Positions 25,718-34,636 are shown, counted from the first letter of the stretch. The stretch is 51,147 bases of DNA from an uncultured Lachnospiraceae bacterium (GCA_902788555.1 CADAKQ010000018.1:1-51147), one strand, 5' to 3'. A program made the numbers and translations. The notes: generated from the sequence alone by a model not told the origin.

Positions 25718-25784
25718 ACTATCTCCTAAAATATTATTTATACATCTATATTCAAATATTTTTATATTATGATTTGTAAATTAT

Positions 25785-25813
25785 TTAACTCTTGTAAAAA
25801 AAATGAATATATT
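25785..25813 (+). promoter_or_regulatory. Candidate promoter of the Cys-rich gene
   Basis: -35 TTAACT (25785-25790) and -10 TATATT (25808-25813), spacing 17 bp, 30 bp before the ATG. I looked for sporulation sigma E, F/G or K patterns here and found none with correct spacing. Confidence 0.4.
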
Positions 25814-25843
25814 AAACTAAGCATATAAGAAAGGAATAGTCCC

Positions 25844-26716
25844 ATGGCTAAAAATTGTAACTCTAACCAAAGAAATATAAATAATGATATTTTAAATAAC
25901 CAAGGCTCATGCTGTGGCGCTACGGATGTATGCTTGAATCCACAATGCGGCGACCCAAGACTTTTAAATCTTCTTGCGCCGGTTATATATGATGAAGTCG
26001 GCATAAATGTATGTCAGACAATCACACTCCCTGAGGACTTTTTAGCAGATTACCCGACAGCCTACTATGCAACTGCCGAGGTAATAGACATTGATCTTGA
26101 AGCCCCTGAAGGAGAAGATGAAACGACAGTTACTCCTATTGCAGCAAGGCCTAACTGTTACAACATAACACTTACAAATCTCACGGTAGATTTCGCAATT
26201 AAGCTTTATGATTACAGCAAGAGACTTCTTGCAACGCTTTCACTTCCTGATATAGTATATCTTCCATCTGATGTAACTGCACCGGGCTATGATAGTGAAA
26301 CCAATCCTGAGTCAACCAACTTTGATATTTTTGCACCTTATGGAATATCTTATACAGACGGTGATATAACAACTCCATCACTCAATGTTATAGGATTTTC
26401 AGATACGAACAACCAGGTGGCACAAGGCCTTAATCTTATGGCACTTCCAAAGGTTCTTGATTTTGAGGCGGCTTCTCCCGATATAACAATAGGTCTTACC
26501 CTTATATGTAATTCCGTATACTTTAATGCATACAGAATTCCACATGACGGAAAGGCAATTGCTACAAAGGGAAGTCTCGTTACCGATGATGACTCAATAC
26601 GTATGGAATTCGTAGAAGGAAGCTTACTTGACAGAAATATTAAGCCGCTTGAGCTTTGCAATCCGGGCGACACAAAAAATCCAAATATAAACGATGAAAT
26701 AAATAATTGCAACTAA
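25844..26716 (+). CDS. Unknown protein with Cys-containing N-terminus
   Basis: 290 aa, no family recognised. It begins with an Asn/Cys-rich segment (Cys at residue 5, then CCGATDVCLNPQCGDP) followed by LLNLLAPVIYDEVGINVCQTITLP and beta-rich sequence, with an Asn-rich tail (NPNINDEINNCN). No signal peptide or TM. The Cys content and Asn-rich ends resemble some spore-coat or exosporium proteins, but no known coat domain can be claimed. It is on the plus strand against the general direction and ends at a 109-nt hairpin shared with the convergent lipoprotein gene. AAAGGA lies 8 nt before the ATG. Confidence 0.8.
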   Translation: MAKNCNSNQRNINNDILNNQGSCCGATDVCLNPQCGDPRLLNLLAPVIYDEVGINVCQTITLPEDFLADYPTAYYATAEVIDIDLEAPEGEDETTVTPIAARPNCYNITLTNLTVDFAIKLYDYSKRLLATLSLPDIVYLPSDVTAPGYDSETNPESTNFDIFAPYGISYTDGDITTPSLNVIGFSDTNNQVAQGLNLMALPKVLDFEAASPDITIGLTLICNSVYFNAYRIPHDGKAIATKGSLVTDDDSIRMEFVEGSLLDRNIKPLELCNPGDTKNPNINDEINNCN

Positions 26717-26723
26717 TTAAAAT

Positions 26724-26832
26724 AACACGGGGTGCTTCTTATGGTTACATTTTATGACACACGCAAATCCCACTGACACTCACGATTTGCTTTATATCAT
26801 AAAATGTAACCATAAGAAAACATCCCCGTGTT
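26724..26832. terminator. 109-nt bidirectional hairpin between convergent genes
   Basis: Three stacked stems: AACACGGGG/CCCCGTGTT, a 22-bp perfect stem TTCTTATGGTTACATTTT.../...AAAATGTAACCATAAGAA, and GCAAATC/GATTTGC near the loop. A T-run follows on the plus strand (26836-26842). It sits exactly between two convergent stops, so termination is the likely job, although the stem is much longer than needed. Confidence 0.8.
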
Positions 26833-26842
26833 AAACATTTTT

Positions 26843-27133
26843 TTAATTTCTGTGATTATGGTTGTAGTCATCCGGTTCGTCTTCGTTGTCTGTTATCTCA
26901 TCTACACCGTCCTGAACTCCGTCTATGACATCCTTTGCTCCGTTTCCGACACCATCTACTATATCATCAGCAGCATCCTTTGTATCGTCCATAAGGCTGT
27001 CATCATTTCTTGTGCTTTCGGTTGTTGCCTCATCTCTTGTGGTCTCATCATTTCCTGCACCGCATGCAGTAAGAGATACTGAAAGTAATACTAAAGATAA
27101 GGTTGTTAATAATGTTTTCTTTATATTTTTCAT
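26843..27133 (-). CDS. Small acidic lipoprotein
   Basis: 96-aa lipoprotein. Basic N-terminus, hydrophobic core and lipobox LTAC give a predicted lipid-modified Cys near residue 22. The mature part is very acidic (TTRDEATTESTRNDDSLMDD...), with repeated short VGNGAKDVIDGVQDGVDEI segments that may form an amphipathic helix, and ends in Asn/His. No enzymatic family. The start at 27133 has GGAG 7 nt upstream. It stands alone, with no partner gene to suggest a role. Confidence 0.8.
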   Translation of the reverse strand: MKNIKKTLLTTLSLVLLSVSLTACGAGNDETTRDEATTESTRNDDSLMDDTKDAADDIVDGVGNGAKDVIDGVQDGVDEITDNEDEPDDYNHNHRN

Positions 27134-27223
27134 ATTATACACTCCTCACATTATTTAAATTAACATAAATAGTATGAGCCTTATCCTTTTATAATATTTA
27201 TGTATTTTTTAAATGTAATAAAT

Positions 27224-27577
27224 TTACATTTTAAAAGCCTTATGCTTTTTATTCATCATCTCATCATATTGTATGTACATTTTTTGAACACTGTTTTCAA
27301 GAAGATAGTAATGCATAACATACGGAACAAGCAGCACTAACAAGGCAAGCGTAAGTAAAAACATCACCATCTTACCGGTATAATTAAGATAGACCATACT
27401 TATAATCGTCATAAGTGCAAACAGAACCGTAACTATAAGATGCACCAACCTTTCATGTGCAAAAAATCCTATCTGAACAAGGTGTTTTTTTATTTCCTCA
27501 TCCCAATCTGTTTCCGTGCTGTTTTCCTCAAGCAGCTTATCTATATAATCAAGATATGCAAGAATTCTTTTTTTCAT
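27224..27577 (-). CDS. Small membrane protein of unknown function
   Basis: 117 aa. Charged N-terminal ~40 residues (KKRILAYLDYIDKLLEENSTETDWDEEIKKHLVQ), then two adjacent TM helices (about 45-65 and 70-90), and a basic C-terminal tail (MMNKKHKAFKM). I do not recognise the family. It lies downstream of yqeG; the 62-bp gap holds a perfect 10-bp inverted repeat (ATGTGACATG ... CATGTCACAT, 27610-27637) without a clear T-run. GAGG is found before the ATG. Confidence 0.75.
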   Translation of the reverse strand: MKKRILAYLDYIDKLLEENSTETDWDEEIKKHLVQIGFFAHERLVHLIVTVLFALMTIISMVYLNYTGKMVMFLLTLALLVLLVPYVMHYYLLENSVQKMYIQYDEMMNKKHKAFKM

Positions 27578-27609
27578 ACGTAACCTCCTCTTTCATCTAT
27601 ATAACATAT

Positions 27610-27637
27610 ATGTGACATGCCTGTCCCCATGTCACAT
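27610..27637. repeat. Perfect 10-bp inverted repeat
   Basis: ATGTGACATG and CATGTCACAT with an 8-base loop, between yqeG and the small membrane protein gene. It could be an mRNA processing or stability hairpin; it lacks the T-run of a terminator. Confidence 0.6.
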
Positions 27638-27639
27638 AA

Positions 27640-28152
27640 TCACATTTTTGTTTTTATTTTATGTTTTCTTTTGTAAAAGAAAAGCACCAGCTTTTCAGGA
27701 ATACGTTTAAGTATAATCTGTATCTCCTCGTGCTTGGCTATAGGTTTAACAAGAATACTGTGAAGCTTAGCATTGTTAGCTCCCCATATATCCGTAAAAA
27801 GCTGGTCTCCCACAAACAAGGTATTATCCTTATTTGTTTTCATCTTTTCCATAGCCTTTATATAACCTTTTGCAAGAGGCTTACCAGCTTTATATATATA
27901 TGTTGCGCCGAATTCTTTATTAAAATCCGCCACACGCTGTTCGTCATTATTGGACAAAAAACACACTTTAAAGCCCATAGCCATAAGTTTTTTAATAAGG
28001 ACGGATGCGCGGAAGTCAGCCGGTGCATCATGTTCCACCAAGGTATTATCTATGTCAAATATTACTCCACGGTATCCGTTTTTATAATACTCTTTAAAAT
28101 CTATCGAGTAGGTTGAATCATAATATTCTGTTGGATAAAAAATTTTAAACAT
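27640..28152 (-). CDS. yqeG: YqeG-family HAD-IIIA phosphatase
   Basis: HAD-superfamily phosphatase of 170 aa. The N-terminus has the YqeG-type lead-in (FYPTEYYDSTYSIDFKEYY). Motif I is IFDIDNTLVEHD, motif II CFLSNNDEQRV, the Lys is in KAGKPLAKG and motif III is FVGDQLFTDIWGAN. The start is ATG 28152 with GGGAG 7 nt upstream; the longer frame would begin at a TTG. The substrate is not certain; the family includes phosphatidylglycerophosphatase-like enzymes. It follows uvrC by 86 bp on the same strand. Confidence 0.9.
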   Translation of the reverse strand: MFKIFYPTEYYDSTYSIDFKEYYKNGYRGVIFDIDNTLVEHDAPADFRASVLIKKLMAMGFKVCFLSNNDEQRVADFNKEFGATYIYKAGKPLAKGYIKAMEKMKTNKDNTLFVGDQLFTDIWGANNAKLHSILVKPIAKHEEIQIILKRIPEKLVLFFYKRKHKIKTKM

Positions 28153-28237
28153 ATTTATTCTCCCAAAAGTCAATTTGTATCTGACTTCTCAAAAATCTGT
28201 TTATTTTATCTTATATTTCACATTACTTTTTATTATA

Positions 28238-30064
28238 CTACTTATGAAAAAAATTATAAATATTTTCCACAACTGTCTCTGTTATCCCTGTTACTTCCTT
28301 TAATTCATCCAAGCCGGCTGCCTTTATCTGTTCCACGTCCTTAAAATGCTTAAGAAGCGCCTTTCTTCTTGCCGGACCTACTCCCTCTATCTCATCAAGA
28401 ACGGAATGAACCTGATTTTTGCTTCTAAGCTGTCTGTGGTATTCTATGGCAAATCTGTGTGCCTCATCCTGAAGCGCCGTAACCATCAGCATAGCTTCAC
28501 TACCCTTGGGAAACTCCACCTCTTCATTGTTGTAGTATAAGCCTCTGGTATGGTGGTTGTCATCCTTTACCATTCCGCAAACCGGTATATCTATGCCAAG
28601 ACTGTCTAAAACCATAAGTGCTGTGTTTACCTGACCTTTACCTCCATCCATCATAATAACATCCGGATACACATCCAACTTTTCATCCGTAAATCTTCTG
28701 CTTAAAACCTCCTTCATAGAAGCATAATCATCATTACCCTCTACAGTTTTAAGTCTGAATTTACGGTACGAATTTTTTTTCGGCATTCCCTTTTCAAATA
28801 CGACCATGGAGGCAACACTTAATGTACCCGAAATATGTGATATATCAAAGGCCTCCATGCGATCAGCAGAAGGAATACCGAGTATATCTGCTATATCCTT
28901 TGTTGCACCGACTGTACGCTTTTCTTGACGTTTTATCCTCTCAACATCCTGTTTTAACACAAGAGCAGCGTTATCATATGCAAGCTTCAAAAGCTTTTTC
29001 TTTTCTCCCTTTTGAGGAACATATAACTTCACCCTTGAGCCTCTTCTTTCAGAAAGATAATTCTCGATTATCAAAAGCTCATCTATATCCTCCTCTATAA
29101 GTATCTCCTTTGGAAGATAAGGTGTCCCCGAATAATATTGCTTTATAAAAGCAGTCAGAATGTCTCTTTCGGTTTCCTCGTTATTGGTATTCATATGATG
29201 ATGCTCTCTTCCGAGAAGTTTTCCCTCTCTGACAAAAAATACCGTAACAACTGCATCCGTTTCATTGGATGCACAGGCTATAACATCCCTGTCATCACCA
29301 CTTGTCACATTCATCTTCTGCTTATCCATTATATGAGTTATGCTTTCAATTAAATCTCTTGTTTCGGCTGCCTTTTCAAACTCCATTTCATCTGCATAAA
29401 GCTTCATTTTTTCTTTTAAAGCATTGACCGTATCCTTATAATTTCCATTTAAAAAGTTAATTGCCTTATCTATATTTTTTTTATACTCTTCTGAAGAAAT
29501 ACAACCGTTACAAGGTGCACTGCACTGTCCAATCTGATAGTAAAGACATGGTCTTTCCTTCCCTATATCACGCGGAAGATTACGATTACAGTTACGCAGC
29601 TTATAAAGCTTGTTTATAAGCTCTATGGTATCCTTTACCGCTTTCGGATTGGTATATGGTCCAAAATACTTCGACCTGTCCCTCTTCATATTATGACTGT
29701 ATAATACTCTCGGAAATTCTTCATCGACAGTAACCTTGATGTAGGGATATCCTTTATCATCCGTCATAAGCGTATTGTACTTTGGTCGATATTCCTTGAT
29801 AAGATTGCACTCCAAAACAAGTGCCTCCATCTCAGACGAAGTCACTATGTATTCAAAATACGCTATCTGCGAGACCATCTTGACAATCTTGGGAGAATTG
29901 TTATGTCCATGTCCCTCACGGAAATACTGTCTCACCCTGTTATGGAGGCTTACAGCTTTTCCTACATAGAGAATGTCATCATTGTTGCTGTGCATGATAT
30001 ATACACCCGGTTTAGATGGCAGCTTGCTTAATTCAGTTTCAATGTCAAAAAGTTTGTCTTCCAT
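28238..30064 (-). CDS. uvrC: UvrABC excinuclease subunit C
   Basis: Makes both incisions in nucleotide excision repair with UvrB. 608 aa, full length. GIY-YIG nuclease at residues 13-95 (KPGVYIMHSNNDDILYVGKA, RPKYN). A Cys cluster CLYYQIGQCSAPCNGC. UVR motif around 205-240 (EMEFEKAAETRDLI). RNase-H-like 5' nuclease with FDISHISG and MDGGKGQ. C-terminal helix-hairpin-helix (EIEGVGPARRKALLKHF). It starts downstream of a hairpin (30080-30101) that ends the unknown 694-aa gene. Confidence 0.97.
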   Translation of the reverse strand: MEDKLFDIETELSKLPSKPGVYIMHSNNDDILYVGKAVSLHNRVRQYFREGHGHNNSPKIVKMVSQIAYFEYIVTSSEMEALVLECNLIKEYRPKYNTLMTDDKGYPYIKVTVDEEFPRVLYSHNMKRDRSKYFGPYTNPKAVKDTIELINKLYKLRNCNRNLPRDIGKERPCLYYQIGQCSAPCNGCISSEEYKKNIDKAINFLNGNYKDTVNALKEKMKLYADEMEFEKAAETRDLIESITHIMDKQKMNVTSGDDRDVIACASNETDAVVTVFFVREGKLLGREHHHMNTNNEETERDILTAFIKQYYSGTPYLPKEILIEEDIDELLIIENYLSERRGSRVKLYVPQKGEKKKLLKLAYDNAALVLKQDVERIKRQEKRTVGATKDIADILGIPSADRMEAFDISHISGTLSVASMVVFEKGMPKKNSYRKFRLKTVEGNDDYASMKEVLSRRFTDEKLDVYPDVIMMDGGKGQVNTALMVLDSLGIDIPVCGMVKDDNHHTRGLYYNNEEVEFPKGSEAMLMVTALQDEAHRFAIEYHRQLRSKNQVHSVLDEIEGVGPARRKALLKHFKDVEQIKAAGLDELKEVTGITETVVENIYNFFHK

Positions 30065-30079
30065 AATAATAAAGATAAA

Positions 30080-30101
30080 GGGGGTATACTAAGATACCCC
30101 C
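30080..30101 (-). terminator. Hairpin after the 694-aa gene
   Basis: GGGGGTAT ... ATACCCCC, a perfect 8-bp GC-rich stem followed on the minus strand by TTTATCTTTATT. It acts as a terminator of moderate strength or a partial barrier before uvrC. Confidence 0.55.
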
Positions 30102-30132
30102 AATATATGATAAAGGTTTTTTTGTGTCATGA

Positions 30133-32217
30133 TTATAATAAATCGGCTCTTAATTTCTTAATAACCTGTAAGGTCTTATCTCTTAACTCTTCTGCATCAT
30201 AGAGTGCCATCATTGTATTCTTATCAATTTTAGCAGCTATTACAGCATCAAGCCAATCATTTACATAAGACTTAACATATGAAACGTTCTCCTCTGACTT
30301 ATCCTTAAGAGCAACTATTATGTTATTAAGATTTTCTATAACGGTCGGTGTTGAGTTTGTATTTGATACAGGAGTCTGTGTACTCTCGTCCGACAACTCA
30401 ATAACCTTACCTGTCTTAGTTATAATTACCTTCTTGTTAGGTGCTGACTCAGTCTTTGATGAGCTTCCACCCTTCTTATCAAGAAGCTTTTCAACTACCT
30501 TTACAAGACATACAACACTGTATGTGCTTTCCTCAGGAGTCTGCTTAACATTACCCTTCTCAGTATACTGATGCCAAAGCCATTCTGATTTGAGAAGCAT
30601 TTCCTCAATCTTTGTATCTGATAAAAGCTTTGTTAAATCAGGATCCATGGCAGGTCCGGAATTCTTTCCGAATAATCCACCTGACTTTTGTACCTCCGGC
30701 TTTTTATATTTGGCAGGTAACACTATATCATTATAAGTCTTGATAAGCATCTTCTCAGCAGTTTTAGGATCATAGCTGTTACTGATGATATTTACCTTGC
30801 CACTGTTAAGTCCGTTTACAATCATATCCTCGGCAGTCATAAATACAAGTGCCTTCTGTCTGTCGTCAAGCAACTGCTTAATCTCATAATTTGTCTTTGA
30901 CTTTTCAAGGATTGAATTCTTTCTTACCTTAAATGCCTTAATCTTCTCCTTAACACTGAAGAAAAGCTTAAGAAGTGTAGGATTGGCATTTACATAATTT
31001 CCTATCCATGTAAGCTCAACATACTGATGCTCAATCTTGTTGGAAATTTCATATACATTATAACCATCAAAGATTACATTCATAGTTGTATAAAGCAAAT
31101 CAAGTATTTCATACTTCTCCTCCCATGCACGAGAAGAATTATCCTGATTTACAAGATCCTTTATACCGCACTCATAAAAAACAAGGTTGTATTCATAAAG
31201 GCCTTCAAATACATTGGTCTTATCCTTAAGAGAAGCACCTGCACCAAGAATCTGAAGATTTTTCTTCATCTCAGGCTCATTCTCTATGTACTGATAAACC
31301 TTCTTGATGAACGAACAAACTTCCGAAATAAGAGTATCAATTCTCTTATTGTAAATCTCCTGCTTGGAAATTGCATTTACAACACTTCTGCTAAGTACAG
31401 TCGTATTCTGAGGTGAGTTACAATTTCTGATAAGCTCCTTAAAGCTCTCATAAACTGCCATATTATCAATAGGAATATACTCAGCATTAAGTCCGTAAAA
31501 CTCAAATGCCTTATCATAGTCCTTATTATTTATATATGCATTAAACAATCCTATGGAAAACTGAATCTTGTAATCATTTCCCACATGTGGATCTTCTACA
31601 ACATAATCGAACAATACTTCAAGATTGTTCATATAAGATTCTGAATTTATATCAGTTGTAGGAATACCCATCTCCATGATTACATTAATCAAATCCAGAT
31701 ATCCCATAACAGCCTTATCAAAGTTCTTTGGTCTGTCATCATCCTCAAGAATCTGATAGCTTACATTGATAAGAAGCGGTGCTATACGCTCTCCTATAAG
31801 CTTCATAGCATCTACAAACTTTTCTCTTTGGTACAGATATATAAGCCATATACTATAACGATATATACCGGATGTACTGATAGGTGCATCAACATCTGAA
31901 GGATCTATATCGCCATATACAAATCTGAATAACGGTTCAATCCATTCTTCAATCTCATAGCGTCCTGTAGCCTTAATATTGGAATCAACAAATTCTCCAA
32001 GTTCATAAAGTTTTGAGCATTGTGCCTTAACATCATCATCGACCATCATGTTGGATAAATCAAAATTGCTGTCCTTAAGATAGTCAATAACCAAAGCATA
32101 GAATCCATCTTCAACCTGTTCGTTTAGGAATCTTATGAGAAGTGCTTTATTATTAGATGCAGCAATTGACAAAACATTATTATCCGAACCTGATGTTATG
32201 TTTGCTGGTAATGCCAT
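30133..32217 (-). CDS. Unknown 694-residue cytoplasmic, mostly helical protein
   Basis: No family recognised. No signal peptide or TM. Long helical stretches with TPR/HEAT-like spacing (about 60-480: YEIEEWIEPLFRFVYG; NNKDYDKAFEFYGLNAEYI; YEILDLLYTTMNVI), a Gly/Lys-rich spacer near 510-530 (VQKSGGLFGKNSG), a Ser/Thr-rich linker near 590-630 and a helical C-terminus. It has a strong promoter of its own and GGGGGA before the ATG, so it is probably well expressed. Its neighbours are uvrC downstream and a MutS-like gene upstream, which may be coincidence. A scaffold or interaction role is inferred from the helical-repeat look only. Confidence 0.85.
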   Translation of the reverse strand: MALPANITSGSDNNVLSIAASNNKALLIRFLNEQVEDGFYALVIDYLKDSNFDLSNMMVDDDVKAQCSKLYELGEFVDSNIKATGRYEIEEWIEPLFRFVYGDIDPSDVDAPISTSGIYRYSIWLIYLYQREKFVDAMKLIGERIAPLLINVSYQILEDDDRPKNFDKAVMGYLDLINVIMEMGIPTTDINSESYMNNLEVLFDYVVEDPHVGNDYKIQFSIGLFNAYINNKDYDKAFEFYGLNAEYIPIDNMAVYESFKELIRNCNSPQNTTVLSRSVVNAISKQEIYNKRIDTLISEVCSFIKKVYQYIENEPEMKKNLQILGAGASLKDKTNVFEGLYEYNLVFYECGIKDLVNQDNSSRAWEEKYEILDLLYTTMNVIFDGYNVYEISNKIEHQYVELTWIGNYVNANPTLLKLFFSVKEKIKAFKVRKNSILEKSKTNYEIKQLLDDRQKALVFMTAEDMIVNGLNSGKVNIISNSYDPKTAEKMLIKTYNDIVLPAKYKKPEVQKSGGLFGKNSGPAMDPDLTKLLSDTKIEEMLLKSEWLWHQYTEKGNVKQTPEESTYSVVCLVKVVEKLLDKKGGSSSKTESAPNKKVIITKTGKVIELSDESTQTPVSNTNSTPTVIENLNNIIVALKDKSEENVSYVKSYVNDWLDAVIAAKIDKNTMMALYDAEELRDKTLQVIKKLRADLL

Positions 32218-32258
32218 AAGATATCATCCCCCTTATAAATCTTATTCACTTTAATAAT

Positions 32259-32286
32259 TTTATAACATTTAAAACGTTAGTGTCAA
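32259..32286 (-). promoter_or_regulatory. Promoter of the 694-aa gene
   Basis: Minus-strand -35 TTGACA (32281-32286) and -10 TATAAA (32259-32264), spacing 16 bp, about 40 bp before the start. Confidence 0.7.
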
Positions 32287-32387
32287 CAAATAATTTGGCA
32301 ATTTTCAATAATTGGCATTGTGCATAATTAACAAGTTTTTTTTAACAATTTTTTTTTAGGTTTTTATGCAATATGTCAATAAATAAA

Positions 32388-34190
32388 TCAATTACTTACA
32401 TCAAAGCCTGCCATTCTCAGAATTGCCAAAGCATTGGTTGTTGTGCATCTTCCGTTTCTGATTTTATAATCAAACTTAAGCTCATCATCATCGTAATATT
32501 CTTCAAAATGATAATTATCTGCCTTATTTCCATTCTTGTCTTTTATATTACAAAGTTCAAAATCATGTGTTGATACAACAGTTATACACTTTTTTCCTGC
32601 CAATCTTGTAATTGCCTCCTTAGCCCCCACAATTCTATCAGCAGAATTTGTTCCCTTAAAAATCTCATCAATCATGCAAAGCATCGGAATATCCTTTTCT
32701 TTAAATTCCGCCATTGCTTTTATTCTTAATATCTCTGCGTAGAACGTTGAGATACCGTGTGCCACATCATCCGTAACTCTCATGGAGGTAAAAAGCTTCA
32801 TATAACATGCCTTGAAATTTTTTGCACATACCGGTGCTCCGATATAAGCAAGCACAAGATTAACAGCAATCGTTCTTAGGAAGGTTGTTTTACCTGACAT
32901 ATTTGAACCGGTAATAATTGTTATTCCTCCGGAAAGAGTTATGCTGTTATCTACAACCGTTTCAGGATTTATCAAAGGATGATACATAGCATTTCCCGTA
33001 AGGTATGCATTGTCATTATCCTCATAAATAAAGCCCCAAGTTGTTTTTCTTATATTTCCGAGAACCGAAAGGCTTAACATTTCTTCAAATTCTGCAATTA
33101 TATCAAAGGTCTTTCCAAGATTTTTACCGTATTTTTTCTTCCATCTTGAAGTAAGATGTGCCAAATGATAATCCCACAAAAGAATACCCGTAAATATAAT
33201 ATGCAGAAAAGGGTTATAAGAAAGGTTATATGCCTGACTGATTTTTTTTAAGCTTTTAAAAGCATTTATAGAGCCTTCTTCACCTGCGATATGACTTTTT
33301 AATTCCAATAAATACTCAGAAGAAAACTCTTCTTTTTCAATCAAATAAAGCATATCCTCATAATCCTCTATCATCGCTCCGATAGAGTATAGCGGTGTTA
33401 CAATACTGCCTGTTCTTTCTGATGTAAATCCCGAAACTGCAAGAAGTACAATAAAACCTGCAAGAGGATATCCATAGCTGATAAAGCCTAAGAAAGATAA
33501 AACAATTAAGGTTATTTCAGTAAATGGTAAAAGAAACCTTAAAGCCTCCATCCAAAATGGAACAACATCTGTTTTTTCATCATTACAATAATTTACAAAA
33601 TCATTCGTGCTCTGTTTGGTTTTCCTGTCAGAAAGCCGAATGCCCGAGGCTTCATAATTTATAGCAAACTCCTTCTTTGAAATAAGCTCACTTACAGCCT
33701 CTTTTCTAATCTCAAGCTTCTTTAAATCGAAGTCTTTCAACCTAAGCTCATCAGCAAAGAGCTTTCTTCCCTTTTCAGTATGACAGACATTTATTAACTG
33801 ATATAAGGATGCTCTTCCCAGAAGGTCAATATCTCTTTGAACCGTATCTTCATCCGTGAGGAACTCCTCACCCGTATCGGTAAAATCTCTCCACTCGTCT
33901 TCAAAGCGCTTGATATATCTTTCCGCCACCCTGCATTTACTCTTAATCTTCTCCTGCTCGTAAACCACATCACGATGAAGCTTAACAAGAAAGATAAATG
34001 TCAAAAGCAACAACACGCCTGCCGGTATCAATAAACGAACCCCGTCAAATATACCTATAAACAAAAATGCCGCTCCCAACAAAAATGAAATAATCCTGAA
34101 GGTTGAAATCATGGAAAAGCGTTTATCAAGTTTCACTTTAATCTCGTTAAAGTCATTATATTTCTTTTCATAATATGCTTTATTTTCCAT
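32388..34190 (-). CDS. Membrane-anchored MutS-like ATPase
   Basis: 600-aa protein with the MutS domain V ATPase at its C-terminus but no mismatch-recognition domain I. Two TM helices lie at about 28-70 (ISFLLGAAFLFIGIFDG; LLIPAGVLLLLTFIFLVKL), with further hydrophobic segments near 215-255. Walker A is ITGSNMSGKTTFLR, Walker B is LCMIDEIFKGTNSADR and the following His is in VSTHDFEL. The lever/clamp-like helices lie between. It belongs to the short MutS-related families of unknown role. Membrane anchoring argues against ordinary mismatch repair. It overlaps the stop of the small membrane protein upstream by 11 bp, which implies coupled translation. Confidence 0.88.
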   Translation of the reverse strand: MENKAYYEKKYNDFNEIKVKLDKRFSMISTFRIISFLLGAAFLFIGIFDGVRLLIPAGVLLLLTFIFLVKLHRDVVYEQEKIKSKCRVAERYIKRFEDEWRDFTDTGEEFLTDEDTVQRDIDLLGRASLYQLINVCHTEKGRKLFADELRLKDFDLKKLEIRKEAVSELISKKEFAINYEASGIRLSDRKTKQSTNDFVNYCNDEKTDVVPFWMEALRFLLPFTEITLIVLSFLGFISYGYPLAGFIVLLAVSGFTSERTGSIVTPLYSIGAMIEDYEDMLYLIEKEEFSSEYLLELKSHIAGEEGSINAFKSLKKISQAYNLSYNPFLHIIFTGILLWDYHLAHLTSRWKKKYGKNLGKTFDIIAEFEEMLSLSVLGNIRKTTWGFIYEDNDNAYLTGNAMYHPLINPETVVDNSITLSGGITIITGSNMSGKTTFLRTIAVNLVLAYIGAPVCAKNFKACYMKLFTSMRVTDDVAHGISTFYAEILRIKAMAEFKEKDIPMLCMIDEIFKGTNSADRIVGAKEAITRLAGKKCITVVSTHDFELCNIKDKNGNKADNYHFEEYYDDDELKFDYKIRNGRCTTTNALAILRMAGFDVSN

Positions 34191-34395
34191 TATTTTTTCC
34201 TGCTGCCTTATTGCTTTCTTCTTCGTTATTTTTCTTTACCATCACAAAGAATATTACAAGAAAAACTATACCTACCGCTATCGTTCCTATTCCGAGTCCA
34301 AGCTTACCTATAATGCATAATACTATACCGACAATTACCATAAGTATGCTGCAAACAAGAAAATTCTTTTCAGTTTCCAACAATTCTCTTTTCAT
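34180..34395 (-). CDS. Small two-TM membrane protein coupled to the MutS-like gene
   Basis: 71 aa: a short charged N-terminus (KRELLETEKN), two TM helices (about 11-30 and 33-52) and a charged Lys/Glu/Asn tail. Family not recognised. The stop lies 11 bp inside the MutS-like gene, so the two are one unit and the product may be a membrane partner of that ATPase. The coding length is short, but the helix pattern and overlap support it. Confidence 0.7.
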   Translation of the reverse strand: MKRELLETEKNFLVCSILMVIVGIVLCIIGKLGLGIGTIAVGIVFLVIFFVMVKKNNEEESNKAAGKNNGK

Positions 34396-34501
34396 ATAAA
34401 TACCTGCTTTCCATTTTTATTTCACTGTTTTATTATATCCCATGCTTTTCGCTTGTACCCGTTATTGTAGCATACATTTTTATTCAAAGCAATTTTCAAC
34501 T

Positions 34502-34531
34502 GTTAAAAAACGGTTAAAAATTGGTTAAAAA
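34502..34531 (+). promoter_or_regulatory. Helically phased GTTAAAAA direct repeats
   Basis: Three copies of (G)GTTAAAAA start at about 34502, 34512 and 34523, spaced 10-11 bp, one DNA turn. They lie 30-55 bp upstream of the -35 of the 34637 gene. This arrangement suits cooperative regulator binding or a curved UP-like region. Confidence 0.45.
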
Positions 34532-34557
34532 TAAATGTAAACAAGTTATTAATTTCC

Positions 34558-34586
34558 TTGATTTTTAAATATACTTGTATTAGAAT
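34558..34586 (+). promoter_or_regulatory. Promoter of the YtxH-like gene
   Basis: -35 TTGATT (34558-34563) and -10 TAGAAT (34581-34586), spacing 17 bp, 50 bp before the ATG. Confidence 0.6.
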
Positions 34587-34636
34587 ATTATTTACATTAA
34601 ATGTAGAAACTATTAAAAAGAAAAGGAGATATATCA

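Noticed and set aside
25718-25843. Sporulation sigma factor promoter for the Cys-rich gene
   Set aside because: TGAATA and CATATAA are present but only 12 bp apart, wrong for sigma G or E.
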